Positions 28,865-37,633 of a stretch of 64,000 nucleotides of DNA are shown here, in pieces. Made by a program: the position numbers and the translations under genes. The notes beneath the pieces were generated by a model, which did not search any database, was not told the DNA's origin, and saw nothing but the letters and a program-made list of their open reading frames with translations. The stretch is from contig JARGOL010000006.1 of the NCBI GenBank assembly GCA_029212745.1, positions 1 through 64,000 of the forward strand, in the 5' to 3' direction. The DNA comes from Alcanivoracaceae bacterium (lineage in GTDB: Bacteria; Pseudomonadota; Gammaproteobacteria; Pseudomonadales; Alcanivoracaceae). How positions within the stretch are numbered: the stretch's first letter is position 1; each line of letters opens with the position of its first letter.

Positions 28865-29365
28865 GTGAAATACCCTATTGCCCTTCTTGCAACCACCCTC
28901 TCTGTTCTGCTCGTTGGCTGTACCCCGGCCAAACTGGTGCAACCGGAGCCGACTGCGGCAGATCAGCAAGCCGAAGTGATCATCTATCGTGACGGCGGCT
29001 ACAACGCCGGTGGCGTGCAGATGATTTTTGGTGAAGAAGAGCGTGACTATGTCATCCTTAGAAACGACGAGTGGAAAGCCCTGCAGCTGGACAGCGGCAC
29101 CACGAACCTCTTTGTGCGGAGCAACCAGGCCGACAAGCCCTTCTACCTCACCACTGAGCTGTCACCGGCAGACCGGAAATGCTTCAGGGCCTATGCCAAC
29201 CCCTCGAATTACGCCAAAGCCCTTCTGCTGAATCTGGCTTACTACTTTGGCAACACCTTCCTGATGGAAGAAATGGACTGCCCGTCCGAGACAGCCCTTG
29301 CCGAGAAGATTGAAGGGTATCCGCAGGAAGAATCCACTGAAGAGACCGGTGCTACCATGCAGTAA
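28865..29365 (+). CDS. Small lipoprotein of unknown function
   Basis: 166 residues. Signal peptide with lipobox LLVGC (MKYPIALLATTLSVLLVGC), so probably outer-membrane or periplasmically anchored. The mature part begins TPAKLVQPEPTAADQQ and has a compact beta-rich body (AEVIIYRDGGYNAGG, TTNLFVRSNQADKPFYL) reminiscent of DUF2846-type lipoproteins, but I am not certain of the family. It has Cys residues at DRKCFRAY and EEMDCPSE that could pair. It sits between full acnB and its partial copy, so it was probably brought in, or trapped, by the event that made the duplication. Confidence 0.75.
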   Translation: MKYPIALLATTLSVLLVGCTPAKLVQPEPTAADQQAEVIIYRDGGYNAGGVQMIFGEEERDYVILRNDEWKALQLDSGTTNLFVRSNQADKPFYLTTELSPADRKCFRAYANPSNYAKALLLNLAYYFGNTFLMEEMDCPSETALAEKIEGYPQEESTEETGATMQ

Positions 29366-29378
29366 AGGCCCTGAAAAT

Positions 29379-29448
29379 CAGGCCTTCTGTCATTCGCGAT
29401 ACTTTTCCCGCATGGCGAATGAACGATAAAGGAAAGACAGAAGGCCTG
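29379..29448. repeat. Inverted repeat at the acnB-duplication junction
   Basis: CAGGCCTTCTGTC (29379-29391) is perfectly inverted as GACAGAAGGCCTG (29436-29448), with an inner pair TCATTCGC (29390-29397)/GCGAATGA (29415-29422). The right arm runs directly into the start of acnB homology at 29446. Confidence 0.7.
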
Positions 29449-29751
29449 CTCCCTGTGCATGGGTAACCAGGCACGGATTGCACCGAAGTCGACCGCGGCA
29501 TCCACCTCCACGCGGAACTTCCCGAACCGTCTCGGCCAGGGTGCCGATGTGTACCTCGCCTCTGCGGAACTGGCGGCGGTAGCCTCCATCCTCGGCAAGC
29601 TGCCCACCGCAGACGAGTACATGGAATACGCCAACACCATCGACTCCATGAGCGGCGAACTCTACAAGTACCTGAACTTCGACCAGATGGCCTAATACCA
29701 GGACATGGCCGACAAGGTGAAGATCCCGGCGGCCCAGGTGGGTTGATTGGG
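29446..29751 (+). pseudogene. Partial acnB copy (3' end only)
   Basis: Gapless 306-bp match to acnB 28363-28668 with about 31 mismatches by hand count (roughly 90% identity). It begins inside the codons for the 4Fe-4S cysteine motif and has no start region. Codon changes are largely synonymous or conservative (SKDIYR versus SGELYK), which looks like divergence between orthologues rather than decay, except that a Glu codon has become TAA, ending the frame at 29695. It cannot encode an aconitase. See findings for interpretation. Confidence 0.92.
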
Positions 29752-29767
29752 GTTGGTTGTTGAGTGG

Positions 29768-29803
29768 TAATAAAAAGCCCAGCGGAAGCCGGGCTTTTTA
29801 TTA
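29768..29803. terminator. Bidirectional terminator
   Basis: TAATAAAAAGCCC ... GGGCTTTTTATTA, a 13-bp perfect stem with a 10-bp loop. It overlaps the stop codon of the minus-strand gene at 29801. Confidence 0.8.
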
Positions 29804-31951
29804 CGGGTCGCTAAGAAGCTCTCCCTTGAGTGAATCCAGAGCAGCACTGCCCATATCAATGCCATGCAAGGCGGATGCAATGAAAAGTTCAAAGCGCGCA
29901 AAGCTATCCCTATTATGTTCAATCGTCTTCGTCATCTCTTCTCTTAGAAAAGCTTTCAGATCACCAGCGAGTTCATACTCTTTCAGACAACGCAGCAGAG
30001 CCAACCAAATCAAACGTTCAGTGTAGTGATCAGAGAAGACTTTTTTGGCCAAACAAGATGGTTGAGGAAACGAACTCACATCCAACCTGTCAGTCGGGCA
30101 TTGCCTCTTTTGCTGGACTGCACTAACGAATGCAAAAAGGACCTGCAACGGTGAAAGCCCCTCGGGGCCGGCAACCGAGCCATTTCCAAGAGAGGGAAAG
30201 TCTTGCGCAGCAGGAGCAAAGAAACAATCAGCAGACAGACCTATACGAGTCCGGCTAAGGACCCCAATTCTATCAGCAGCTATACTATCTAAAGCATCGC
30301 CCTCGGATGCAAAATCAGTTAAATAATCTCTTTCATTACACCAAGGGCAGTCTTCATGATTTTCCCAATTCGGAAGCATTATGAAATGCTTAAAGGACAA
30401 AGAAGAATCCCAAGGATGATTCGTAGTCAAACCAGATAGCCTCTGATCATACCTAGCCTGCGATGGCGGCGTGGCGACAATCGCAAAGAAATCAAGCACT
30501 GAAAGATCAACTTCTGATTCTCTGATATACCTGTTTATGCCGTCAAACCTTGATCCGGTTATGAATTTATCATCCACAACAAGAAGATTTAATGACTTTC
30601 TAATAATAGCCAGTGAGGCAGCTGGAGTTAGTGAGACATCAGACGGGATCATCACAATTTGCCCGAGAAACACCGTAGATAGAATAGAGGCAATCTTCCT
30701 ACCGACACCATGATCCGGAACCAAGATGGCGTCTCGCCCCTCTACAAGAGCAGAAAGCTTACTTAGTAATTCACTCCTAAAATCCGAACTTTCAATAAGA
30801 GAGCCAACATCTATATAGAAGGCGTGATGTCTCGGCGAGTACTCATTAGGGTCATCATAGTGAACCCGCAATACTCCAGGCACACCACCATATGAAGCTA
30901 TAAATTCCTTTTGCTGGGAAAACTTGCTTGGAGGGAGGGAAACCTCCAATGGCTGAAGCAGACGGACTGCATAGGTACTTTGATCGACCGGGATTGGATG
31001 ACTTCCCTCCTCACACATGCCACAAACTTGCCCAGGACCTGAGGAATGATAGCCATATATTCTTATATTAGAGAACGCCTCGACGGAGTCAGAAAGTGAC
31101 AGAACATTGATGACACATCCAGCCTTATTCCTTCTAGCAGAGATCATTTCTTTTACTCGGAAACTCATGCTCCCCGTAAGTGAAAGACCGCAAATAAAAA
31201 CACAGACAGTGTGGCTTTTTGATAAAGAAAGACCAGCACTTAATTCATTCCCTCTTCTACTAATTACATCTCCATACTGAAGAAAGGAATGATATTGAGC
31301 TGACAAATTAAGGAACGCACTAAGCCTTGCAGCTAACAACAAAAGCCCCGGGTTATCTACCATTATCAGCGCGTCAATTCCCGAAAATGAAAGCCTTCCA
31401 TGAAACTTCCTTACTTCGATTGCACACCAATAAGCAATCAAGTCTACCGACTCCATATCCACCAGCGCATCTTGAACTCGGACGATCATATTTACGTGGG
31501 CTCCGGAGGGCAAAGAAAAATGATGGCGCTCGGATGCCGGAAACACGCATCTATCAATATTTCTGAACAACAAAACCCGTATCATTTCTTTGCGAATCGC
31601 GGACAACTTTTCCTGAGATATTGGCGCAAAGCAAGGGGACTCTGCGCCCTCAGAGAAAAGGATCCTGGGACCCAAATCGGAAGCATCTCCTCCAGATCCA
31701 TGTAATATTATGGAACCAGGGTCCGGCATAACGATGACTTCCATACTCCTTACACGGGCCCTAACTCTCTTTATTAGACGAAGTCGCTCTTCATCGTCGA
31801 AAAAGGCCGTGTGCCCAAGAGATCTCCATAGCCCCCAATCTACTTTTATAACGACTGCACGAGAAGACCAAAGATCGGAATCGTGAATGTCGGAAACCGC
31901 GTGCTCAAAATCATCAAGATCAAAAACTATATGTGTAGAAAAGGCAAGCAT
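29801..31951 (-). CDS. Tandem phosphoribosyltransferase-like protein (AT-rich module, gene 2)
   Basis: 716 residues, probably cytoplasmic. Two PRTase-like units are visible. The first (about 140-270) has HFSLPSGAHVN at 144-154, like the opening of orotate PRTases, and a degenerate loop VCVFICGLSLTGSM at 249-262. The second (about 375-490) has LLVVDDKFITGSRFDGI at 456-472, a good PRPP-binding loop with two Asp. Each is followed by a Cys pair (C310/C313, C535/C538) that could bind zinc. A helical C-terminal third follows. The ATG abuts the stop of the GHKL gene with no gap, so the two are coupled. Base composition is far more AT-rich than the neighbours. No known family name can be given; the function is inferred to be nucleotide-related. 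Confidence 0.75.
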   Translation of the reverse strand: MLAFSTHIVFDLDDFEHAVSDIHDSDLWSSRAVVIKVDWGLWRSLGHTAFFDDEERLRLIKRVRARVRSMEVIVMPDPGSIILHGSGGDASDLGPRILFSEGAESPCFAPISQEKLSAIRKEMIRVLLFRNIDRCVFPASERHHFSLPSGAHVNMIVRVQDALVDMESVDLIAYWCAIEVRKFHGRLSFSGIDALIMVDNPGLLLLAARLSAFLNLSAQYHSFLQYGDVISRRGNELSAGLSLSKSHTVCVFICGLSLTGSMSFRVKEMISARRNKAGCVINVLSLSDSVEAFSNIRIYGYHSSGPGQVCGMCEEGSHPIPVDQSTYAVRLLQPLEVSLPPSKFSQQKEFIASYGGVPGVLRVHYDDPNEYSPRHHAFYIDVGSLIESSDFRSELLSKLSALVEGRDAILVPDHGVGRKIASILSTVFLGQIVMIPSDVSLTPAASLAIIRKSLNLLVVDDKFITGSRFDGINRYIRESEVDLSVLDFFAIVATPPSQARYDQRLSGLTTNHPWDSSLSFKHFIMLPNWENHEDCPWCNERDYLTDFASEGDALDSIAADRIGVLSRTRIGLSADCFFAPAAQDFPSLGNGSVAGPEGLSPLQVLFAFVSAVQQKRQCPTDRLDVSSFPQPSCLAKKVFSDHYTERLIWLALLRCLKEYELAGDLKAFLREEMTKTIEHNRDSFARFELFIASALHGIDMGSAALDSLKGELLSDP

Positions 31952-33079
31952 TCAAAATAACCCCGCCTGCACCGAAGAAAAGCCAGATCGGGGGAAAATT
32001 ATTGAGAAAACTGTACCATGCAAGGAAGAGTCAATCTCTCTCAAAAGAGAGCCATTAAGCGATGGGTACTTTTGATCATCTTTTGAAAAGTCTTGTTCAT
32101 AAAAGAACCCGCCAGCAAATATTCTCACATAAGCATCCAAGGCCATTGCTGCAGAAATCGCGTTGCCAAGCCCCAAACCCCTCTGGACCACACCGTCTGG
32201 CTTACGGCTCTCACCATCTTTGAAGGCTCGAATAAATCGCTTCTGCGGCGATTCGCCTGAGTATTCCGGTAGTGTTTTTTGTATTCCAAGGCCTTGGTCT
32301 GCTACCGAAATACACAAAAAACCACTGTCGAAATGATCTTTCTCTGAAACTAAAACTCTCCCCAAATAGGAAGCCAAATCATGCGATGAACTTTTGGGTA
32401 TATCATCCGGTTTTCTTACGTTTAGTTTTTCAATAGTGACAGACCTGGTACTTCGCTGGAAGCCATCGCTCGCAGACCATCCGTGCTCGCAGGAATTCCT
32501 AAAAGTCTCGTAAAGAAACTGGGTAAGGCCTTTTTCATTTAAAGAAAAAAAACCGTCAGAAACCCCCATTTTTCTTGATTGCTCAGATAGCGCTTTTTTA
32601 AAACTAGAGGGCCCTGGAATTGGTAAAGCTCCATCAAACTCTTGCGGAGAAAATATTTCTGGAACTGGGTATACAGGGTCAATGCTGACTATAGATAGCT
32701 TTTTACCTATCCCCACAACACCTCTGTGAGACCGGTAATAAGACGAAAGAAGTGGCTTGAAGTCTTTACTTGCAAGCGCGCCATTAAATCGAACAGAGCT
32801 TGAAACTCTTGCCAATGAGAATCCAAAAGCTGTAGAGAAAATGCAATTTTCGAGATCTTCAAAGTCATTGGGCTCATTAAATGAAGCGTATACATTAATA
32901 TTAAGATCATCATTTCTCGCGCTCGCAAGACGCGCGAGTGCAAACATCTCTATTCCGAACTCGAAAGATGAGCTTTTCGTCAACTCAATCTCAACATCGC
33001 CAGTCATATTCCAAGACATAACTTCATCTATTGACGTCACGGCGGATACTTTTAGCCGGTGATCAAACTTTGGAATCAT
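31952..33079 (-). CDS. GHKL-type ATPase domain protein (AT-rich module, gene 1)
   Basis: 375 residues from ATG 33079 (a TTG at 33097 with AGGA upstream is an alternative). The C-terminal half is a GHKL/HATPase fold: N-box FLYETFRNSCEHG with E191 and N195, G1 box VADQGLGI (259-266), G2 box RGLGLGNAI (300-308), and a closing GTVFSIIFPRS strand. There is no His-phosphotransfer, MutL or gyrase domain. The N-terminal 180 residues match nothing I recognise. It is first in a two-gene AT-rich operon with the PRTase-like gene. GHKL ATPases of this stand-alone sort occur in prokaryotic conflict systems (established), but function here is inference. Confidence 0.75.
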   Translation of the reverse strand: MIPKFDHRLKVSAVTSIDEVMSWNMTGDVEIELTKSSSFEFGIEMFALARLASARNDDLNINVYASFNEPNDFEDLENCIFSTAFGFSLARVSSSVRFNGALASKDFKPLLSSYYRSHRGVVGIGKKLSIVSIDPVYPVPEIFSPQEFDGALPIPGPSSFKKALSEQSRKMGVSDGFFSLNEKGLTQFLYETFRNSCEHGWSASDGFQRSTRSVTIEKLNVRKPDDIPKSSSHDLASYLGRVLVSEKDHFDSGFLCISVADQGLGIQKTLPEYSGESPQKRFIRAFKDGESRKPDGVVQRGLGLGNAISAAMALDAYVRIFAGGFFYEQDFSKDDQKYPSLNGSLLREIDSSLHGTVFSIIFPRSGFSSVQAGLF

Positions 33080-33225
33080 TGTCAAGTTCCATGTCAAGAG
33101 GTCCTGCCAGGGTAAATTAATTTACGCTTTATCGCATACTGCAGGAAAAATGGTGTCACATCGTAGTCCGGAGGCAGACCTAAACTCGTAGGCAACCGGA
33201 GCTAGACATTATATTTCACACATAG

Positions 33226-33621
33226 TCACGCAGCACCTCGATTAACTTCATCCACCCGCCCATTCAACGTCCACAGGTCATACAACCAGCCGACAAAAAA
33301 CAGCCCACCCGTCAGCAACCAGATAATCCCGGTAATCCACTTGCCCATATAAAACCGGTGCAGACCGAAGACACCCAGGAACGCCAGCAGGATCCAGGCC
33401 ACGGTGTAGTCGATGCGGCCTTCGCGGTATTTGAAATCGGCGGCGCGGTCCATGCCGGGAATCAGGAACAGGTCGATGATCCAGCCGATAAAGAACAGGC
33501 CCAGGGTGAAGAACCAGAGGGTGCCGGTGAGTTGGCGGCCGTAATAGAAGCGGTGCATGCCCATGAATCCGAAGATCCACATGATGTAGCCGATGGCCTT
33601 GCTGTGGGTGTCATTGGCCAT
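33226..33621 (-). CDS. Double TM2-domain membrane protein (copy 1)
   Basis: 131 residues with two TM2 units in tandem: AIGYIMWIFGFMGMHRFYYG...IGWIIDLFLIP and WILLAFLGVFGLHRFYMGKW...VGWLYDLWTLN, each a pair of transmembrane helices with a conserved HRFY turn. Function is unknown. ATG 33621 (MANDTHSKAIGY) overlaps the end of the upstream lipoprotein gene by 11 bp, so they form an operon. It is nearly identical to the protein at 35562-35957. Confidence 0.88.
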   Translation of the reverse strand: MANDTHSKAIGYIMWIFGFMGMHRFYYGRQLTGTLWFFTLGLFFIGWIIDLFLIPGMDRAADFKYREGRIDYTVAWILLAFLGVFGLHRFYMGKWITGIIWLLTGGLFFVGWLYDLWTLNGRVDEVNRGAA

Positions 33622-34339
33622 GACGCCCCCCCCGGCCAACAAAGTCGGCGGTGCCGGCCGCGATCTTTTTCAGGCAGATTTCCGACGCCGCCACCTCAGC
33701 GCGCATTTCGGTCTCTGCAAGCCCTTCCTGGCTGCTTTTCTGCATCACCACCTCCTTATGGGTAACGATGCTGGTATACGGCATGATGCCGGTGCGGGTG
33801 TCGAACAGCGCCAGCTCGCAGGTGGCGTAGCCCCGCACCTCGTTGGCTGAGAGGAATCGCCACTTGTAGAAAATATCGCTGCGCAGTGAGTAGATCACCA
33901 GCAGGTCGATTTGCAGGCGCACCGCCGCTTCACGAATCTGCGACAGGGTCATCTCCTTGGTCACCGTGAAGGACGGCATGGGCACCACCCGCCGCACACC
34001 AGGCAATGTCACCAGCGGCGTAGACAGTGCGTCGAAATACTGCGCCTGCTGGTCCATGTAGTCTTCGGAGCGCCAGTAATACCAGCCGTAATGCCGCACT
34101 GCCTGGGTTTCAGGCGAAAGATCCAGCAACGCGATACGGGCGTTCTCTGGCATGCTGACCACACCGTCCAGCGCCTGCTGCACCGCCGCGTCGGACATCA
34201 CGGCCTGATCCGAAGCAAACAGCGAGCCGACAATCTCGGGGCCACCGTCGGCGCCATGAGTGGGATAGCCGTCCACCGGCCCGGTGGCACACCCAGCTAC
34301 CCCACACAGGCAGGCAATAACCAGAAAAAAACGTATCAT
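33611..34339 (-). CDS. Lipoprotein of unknown function
   Basis: 242 residues. Signal peptide and lipobox MIRFFLVIACLCGVAGC; the mature protein has a mixed alpha/beta body (NARIALLDLSPETQAVRHYG, IDLLVIYSLRSDIFYKWRFL, CELALFDTRTGIMPYTS). The pattern of an envelope lipoprotein with a 'lives-in-the-periplasm' nucleotide-free fold resembles proteins that assemble around trafficking or stress systems, but I do not recognise the family. ATG 34339 puts the lipobox at the right distance; the longer frame is not needed. It overlaps the TM2 gene downstream. Confidence 0.78.
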   Translation of the reverse strand: MIRFFLVIACLCGVAGCATGPVDGYPTHGADGGPEIVGSLFASDQAVMSDAAVQQALDGVVSMPENARIALLDLSPETQAVRHYGWYYWRSEDYMDQQAQYFDALSTPLVTLPGVRRVVPMPSFTVTKEMTLSQIREAAVRLQIDLLVIYSLRSDIFYKWRFLSANEVRGYATCELALFDTRTGIMPYTSIVTHKEVVMQKSSQEGLAETEMRAEVAASEICLKKIAAGTADFVGRGGRHGQ

Positions 34340-34443
34340 CCAGCATCTCCCATTCCACAATGACGGCGCGCAGGCCCTGACTTCCCATTCCCCGCGAAAA
34401 CCACGCCTAACACTTCAAACAAGTAAACCGTGTCACCCACCAT

Positions 34444-35572
34444 CTACTCAGTGTTCTCAAAAAATTCCCTGAGCCCGGCATAATCCCCCTGCGCCAACCG
34501 CACGTCAGCACCCAGACGGCGCATCCTGGCATAGACGCTACCGGAACCGGTCTCTAGAAGGCTTTCCTTGCGCGCCACCAGGTAGTCGGTGATTGCCTGG
34601 GCTTGCTGATACTGTTTTTCCTGGAAGCACTCATCCGCCACGCCGGAAAGCAGGAAGGCGGCTGACTGGGGGTGGCGGCTAAAGTGGTCCGTTTCCAGCC
34701 ATTGCTCAACCGTTGGCTGCATCACCCTGCATATGCTGCTTTTCCACTTCTGTCCGACAGATGATTGCCCCGCCGTGGACATTTCATAGCGATCATTGAA
34801 GTGGCGCAGTATCTTGAACAGCATGACATTAGTGCGCCAGCTTTCGGACCCGAGCGCTGTGGACATGGCCTCGATAAAGCCCATCATCTCTGTTCCGCTC
34901 TGGTGCCTGCCGACCAGATGGATGCCGAGATACACAGCCATTTCCGTCCCCTTGTCGGGGCTGTGGGCGGCCAGCTCAACCAGCGGCTTTACCGAACTCC
35001 CCATGGGCCACATACCAGGAAATGAAACCACCCAGCGCAACCGCCAGGTCACGACGCTTCGCCAGGCCGGGCTGGGCAATATAGGCGGCGTACAGGGCAC
35101 GCAACATGGCTGTCTTGTCCTTGTCCGCCCCGGCATCAAAGTCGGCTTGGCTCATGTAGGTATTGAGCAGCCAGCCAAGATTGACCATGAAACTCGGGGC
35201 GCGCACCACTTCGGGGATGGCCTCTTCAGGGATGTCGGCCAACTCCTCAATCGCCCCCGGGCTGTACTTTTCCTGCGTGCCCCGGGCTGTGATCCGCAAT
35301 TTGGTAATGCGGGCGACCGGGTCGCGAGCCATGGTGACGTTGGTCTGGGCCACGACCTGGCAGGGCTCACTCAGGGTATCCATCACAGCGCTCTGGTTCA
35401 GGGACCAGGTGCAGGCGTACACCGTGTCCCTGTCGAGCACCGGGCCCGTGGCATTGCCGGCCATGGCAGCAAGAAGGCCAACAAGCAGGGTGGCGAGCAT
35501 CCCGCCACCACCAATTCCGCTGGCCCATGCGCCCCTCGGCGCCCTGCCCCGGATCACCGTGTCACGCCGCAT
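34444..35572 (-). pseudogene. Frameshifted gene for an unknown membrane-anchored protein
   Basis: Two frames join around 34976-35015. The 5' part (ATG 35572) encodes a transmembrane helix (MLATLLVGLLAAMAG) and a periplasmic-looking domain and ends ...HGEFGKAAG-stop at 34976. The other frame continues ...KPLVELAAHSPDKGTEMAVY and on to 34444. Dropping one base in GGTAAAGCC restores a continuous reading (GEFGKPLVELAAHS) of about 375 residues, exactly a multiple of three. It overlaps the upstream TM2 gene by 11 bp, as in the intact lipoprotein/TM2 pair. It may be a real mutation, a sequencing error, or +1 frameshifting. I do not recognise the family. Confidence 0.72.
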
Positions 35573-35957
35573 CGCGGTTAACCTCCGACACCTGGCCATT
35601 CAGGGTCCACAGGTCATACAACCACCCAAACCCGAACAACCCCACCGTCAGCAACCAGATGATCCCGGTAATCCACTTGCCCATATAAAATCGGTGCAGC
35701 CCGAAGACACCCAGGAACGCCAGCAGGATCCAGGCCACGTTGTAGTCGATGCGGCCCTGGCGGTATTTCAGGTCGGCATGGCGGTCCATGCCCGGAATCA
35801 GGAACAGGTCGATGATCCAGCCGATAAAGAACAGGCCGAGAGTAAAGAACCAGATCGTGCCGGTGATCTGGCGGCCGTAATAGAAGCGGTGCATGCCCAT
35901 GAATCCGAAGATCCACATGATGTAGCCGATGGCCTTGCTGTGGGTGTCTTTGCTCAC
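35562..35957 (-). CDS. Double TM2-domain membrane protein (copy 2)
   Basis: 131 residues from a GTG at 35957 (VSKDTHSKAIGYIMW) with AGGGGA upstream; this start gives exactly the same length as the paralogue at 33226. Two TM2 units with HRFY turns: GFMGMHRFYYGRQITGTIW and GVFGLHRFYMGKWITGIIW. The DNA is also closely similar to copy 1, so a recent duplication or conversion is likely. It leads a minus-strand operon followed by the frameshifted gene, the lipoprotein and TM2 copy 1. Confidence 0.87.
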   Translation of the reverse strand: MSKDTHSKAIGYIMWIFGFMGMHRFYYGRQITGTIWFFTLGLFFIGWIIDLFLIPGMDRHADLKYRQGRIDYNVAWILLAFLGVFGLHRFYMGKWITGIIWLLTVGLFGFGWLYDLWTLNGQVSEVNRDAA

Positions 35958-36267
35958 ACCTGTTTCCCCTGGGAGCGGCCGCGATGGCACGCGCCCTTCC
36001 CTGTCTGTACAACCTGTTAGTGGAACAGTGCGTCGTGGTTGCCTGGCAACCGACGCCTGGCGGGATAAAACAGCAGAACGTGCGGAAAGGTGTTATCGCC
36101 CCAATAGTGGCAATTTGATATCGCCTGATCCCTGTTATTGTTGTTGTATCCCTGTGGCACGAAAGTATCAGACGCCTTCACGTTGGCCAAGCGTTGCGTC
36201 GCCACCGCGGTGCATTGCTACCGCCCCGCCGGGCCTGTCAGGATGGCAGGACACCTGAGGAGCGCCC

Positions 36268-37377
36268 ATGAGCACCCCACGCGACGTCACCGTGTTCTAC
36301 GACGACCGGGTACTGGCCCACCAGCCCGATGTGAACACCGCCTTCCTGCCGGGGCGGCTGGACAAACGCATCCGCGAGATCCTACAGGGCCTGGAGGTGA
36401 AATGGTCCTACCCCGAGCACCCCGGCCGCCTCACCGCCATCATGGAAAAGCTGGACAACCAGCCCATCCCCGGCCTGCGCTTCGCCCGCGGCAAGCCCGC
36501 CACGCGCAAGCAGCTGGCGCGGGTCCACACCACCGGCTACCTGGATCACATCTTCGAACTGCGCAACCAGAATGCCTGGCTGGACGTGGACACCACCGCC
36601 GTGTCACCGGGCAGCGTCAAGGCCGCAGAAGTGGCCGCCGGCACGGCGGTGGCGGCCGTGGATGCCGTGTGCAGCGGCGATACCGAAAGCGCCTTTGCCG
36701 TGGTGCGCCCGCCCGGCCACCATGCCGAGCCGGCGCGGGCGCGCGGTTTCTGCCTGTTCAACAACGTGGCCGTGGCCGCCGCCCACGCCCAGGCGCATCA
36801 CGGCTGCAAGCGCGTGCTGATCCTCGACTGGGATGCCCACCACGGCAACGGCACCCAGACCATGTTCTGGGCCGACCCGGACGTGATGTTCATTGATATT
36901 CACCGACGCGCCCCGTTCTACCCCGGCTCGGGCAACCTGGATGAAATCGGTGCCGGCCTGGGCGAAGGCACCACGGTGAATATTCCGGTGCCCGCCGGCA
37001 CCGGCGACGTCGCCTACCTGAAAGCCCTGAACGAGATCGTCACGCCGGCCGCCCGCGCCTTCCAGCCCGACATGATCCTGGTCTCCGCCGGCTTCGACGC
37101 CCACTGGCACGACCTGGCGCTGAATGTGTCCTATGAAGGCTTTGCCGCCATGGCCGGCATCATGCAGGGCCTGGCAGACGCCCTGTGCGATGGCCGGCTG
37201 GTGTACGTGCTGGAAGGCGGCTACCACACCGAGTCACTGGCCTGCGGCGTGCATGCGGTGCTGGAAGTGATGGCTGGCAAGACGCCACCGCAACCCGGCG
37301 TCTGCGGCGTGGAAGAAGTGGACGCGGCCATTGCCTATCACCGTGATGCCTTTCTTGACCCGGACAGGCCAGACTAG
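36268..37377 (+). CDS. Histone deacetylase-family zinc amidohydrolase
   Basis: 369-residue cytoplasmic enzyme of the arginase/deacetylase fold. Active-site features in order: YPEHPGRL, the charge-relay His pair in VVRPPGHHAEPARARGFCLF, zinc ligands Asp and His in LILDWDAHHGNGTQTMFW, the third zinc Asp in VSAGFDAHWHDLAL, and the GGYH glycine-rich end (YVLEGGYHTESL). Bacterial members deacetylate acetylpolyamines, acetoin-utilisation targets or small amides; the exact substrate cannot be told. ATG 36268 has GAGGAG upstream. The gene stands alone. Confidence 0.92.
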   Translation: MSTPRDVTVFYDDRVLAHQPDVNTAFLPGRLDKRIREILQGLEVKWSYPEHPGRLTAIMEKLDNQPIPGLRFARGKPATRKQLARVHTTGYLDHIFELRNQNAWLDVDTTAVSPGSVKAAEVAAGTAVAAVDAVCSGDTESAFAVVRPPGHHAEPARARGFCLFNNVAVAAAHAQAHHGCKRVLILDWDAHHGNGTQTMFWADPDVMFIDIHRRAPFYPGSGNLDEIGAGLGEGTTVNIPVPAGTGDVAYLKALNEIVTPAARAFQPDMILVSAGFDAHWHDLALNVSYEGFAAMAGIMQGLADALCDGRLVYVLEGGYHTESLACGVHAVLEVMAGKTPPQPGVCGVEEVDAAIAYHRDAFLDPDRPD

Positions 37378-37633
37378 AGACGCTGTTTGCGTAGGAACAC
37401 CCGGGCAAAAAATACGCCACACGGCCAGAACCACACTGGCAGTAGTGTCCAGCGCTTGCGCAAGATGTTTTAGTTATTCTTTTTCGCATTCTGCTTTTAT
37501 TTTTCACTTGCCGCCAAGAGTTGACCCAGATCAGCATTTGCGGCGATTAACGTGCCCTGGGTGAGCCAAGGTCGAACTCTTCTGTCAGGCGCGTGCCTAA
37601 CCTATAACGAAGCGACGTAAAAGGTGAGGCACC

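Noticed and set aside
29446-29751. Second short gene for an aconitase domain
   Set aside because: It lacks a start region and two-thirds of the protein, and has an early stop; a fragment is the simpler view.
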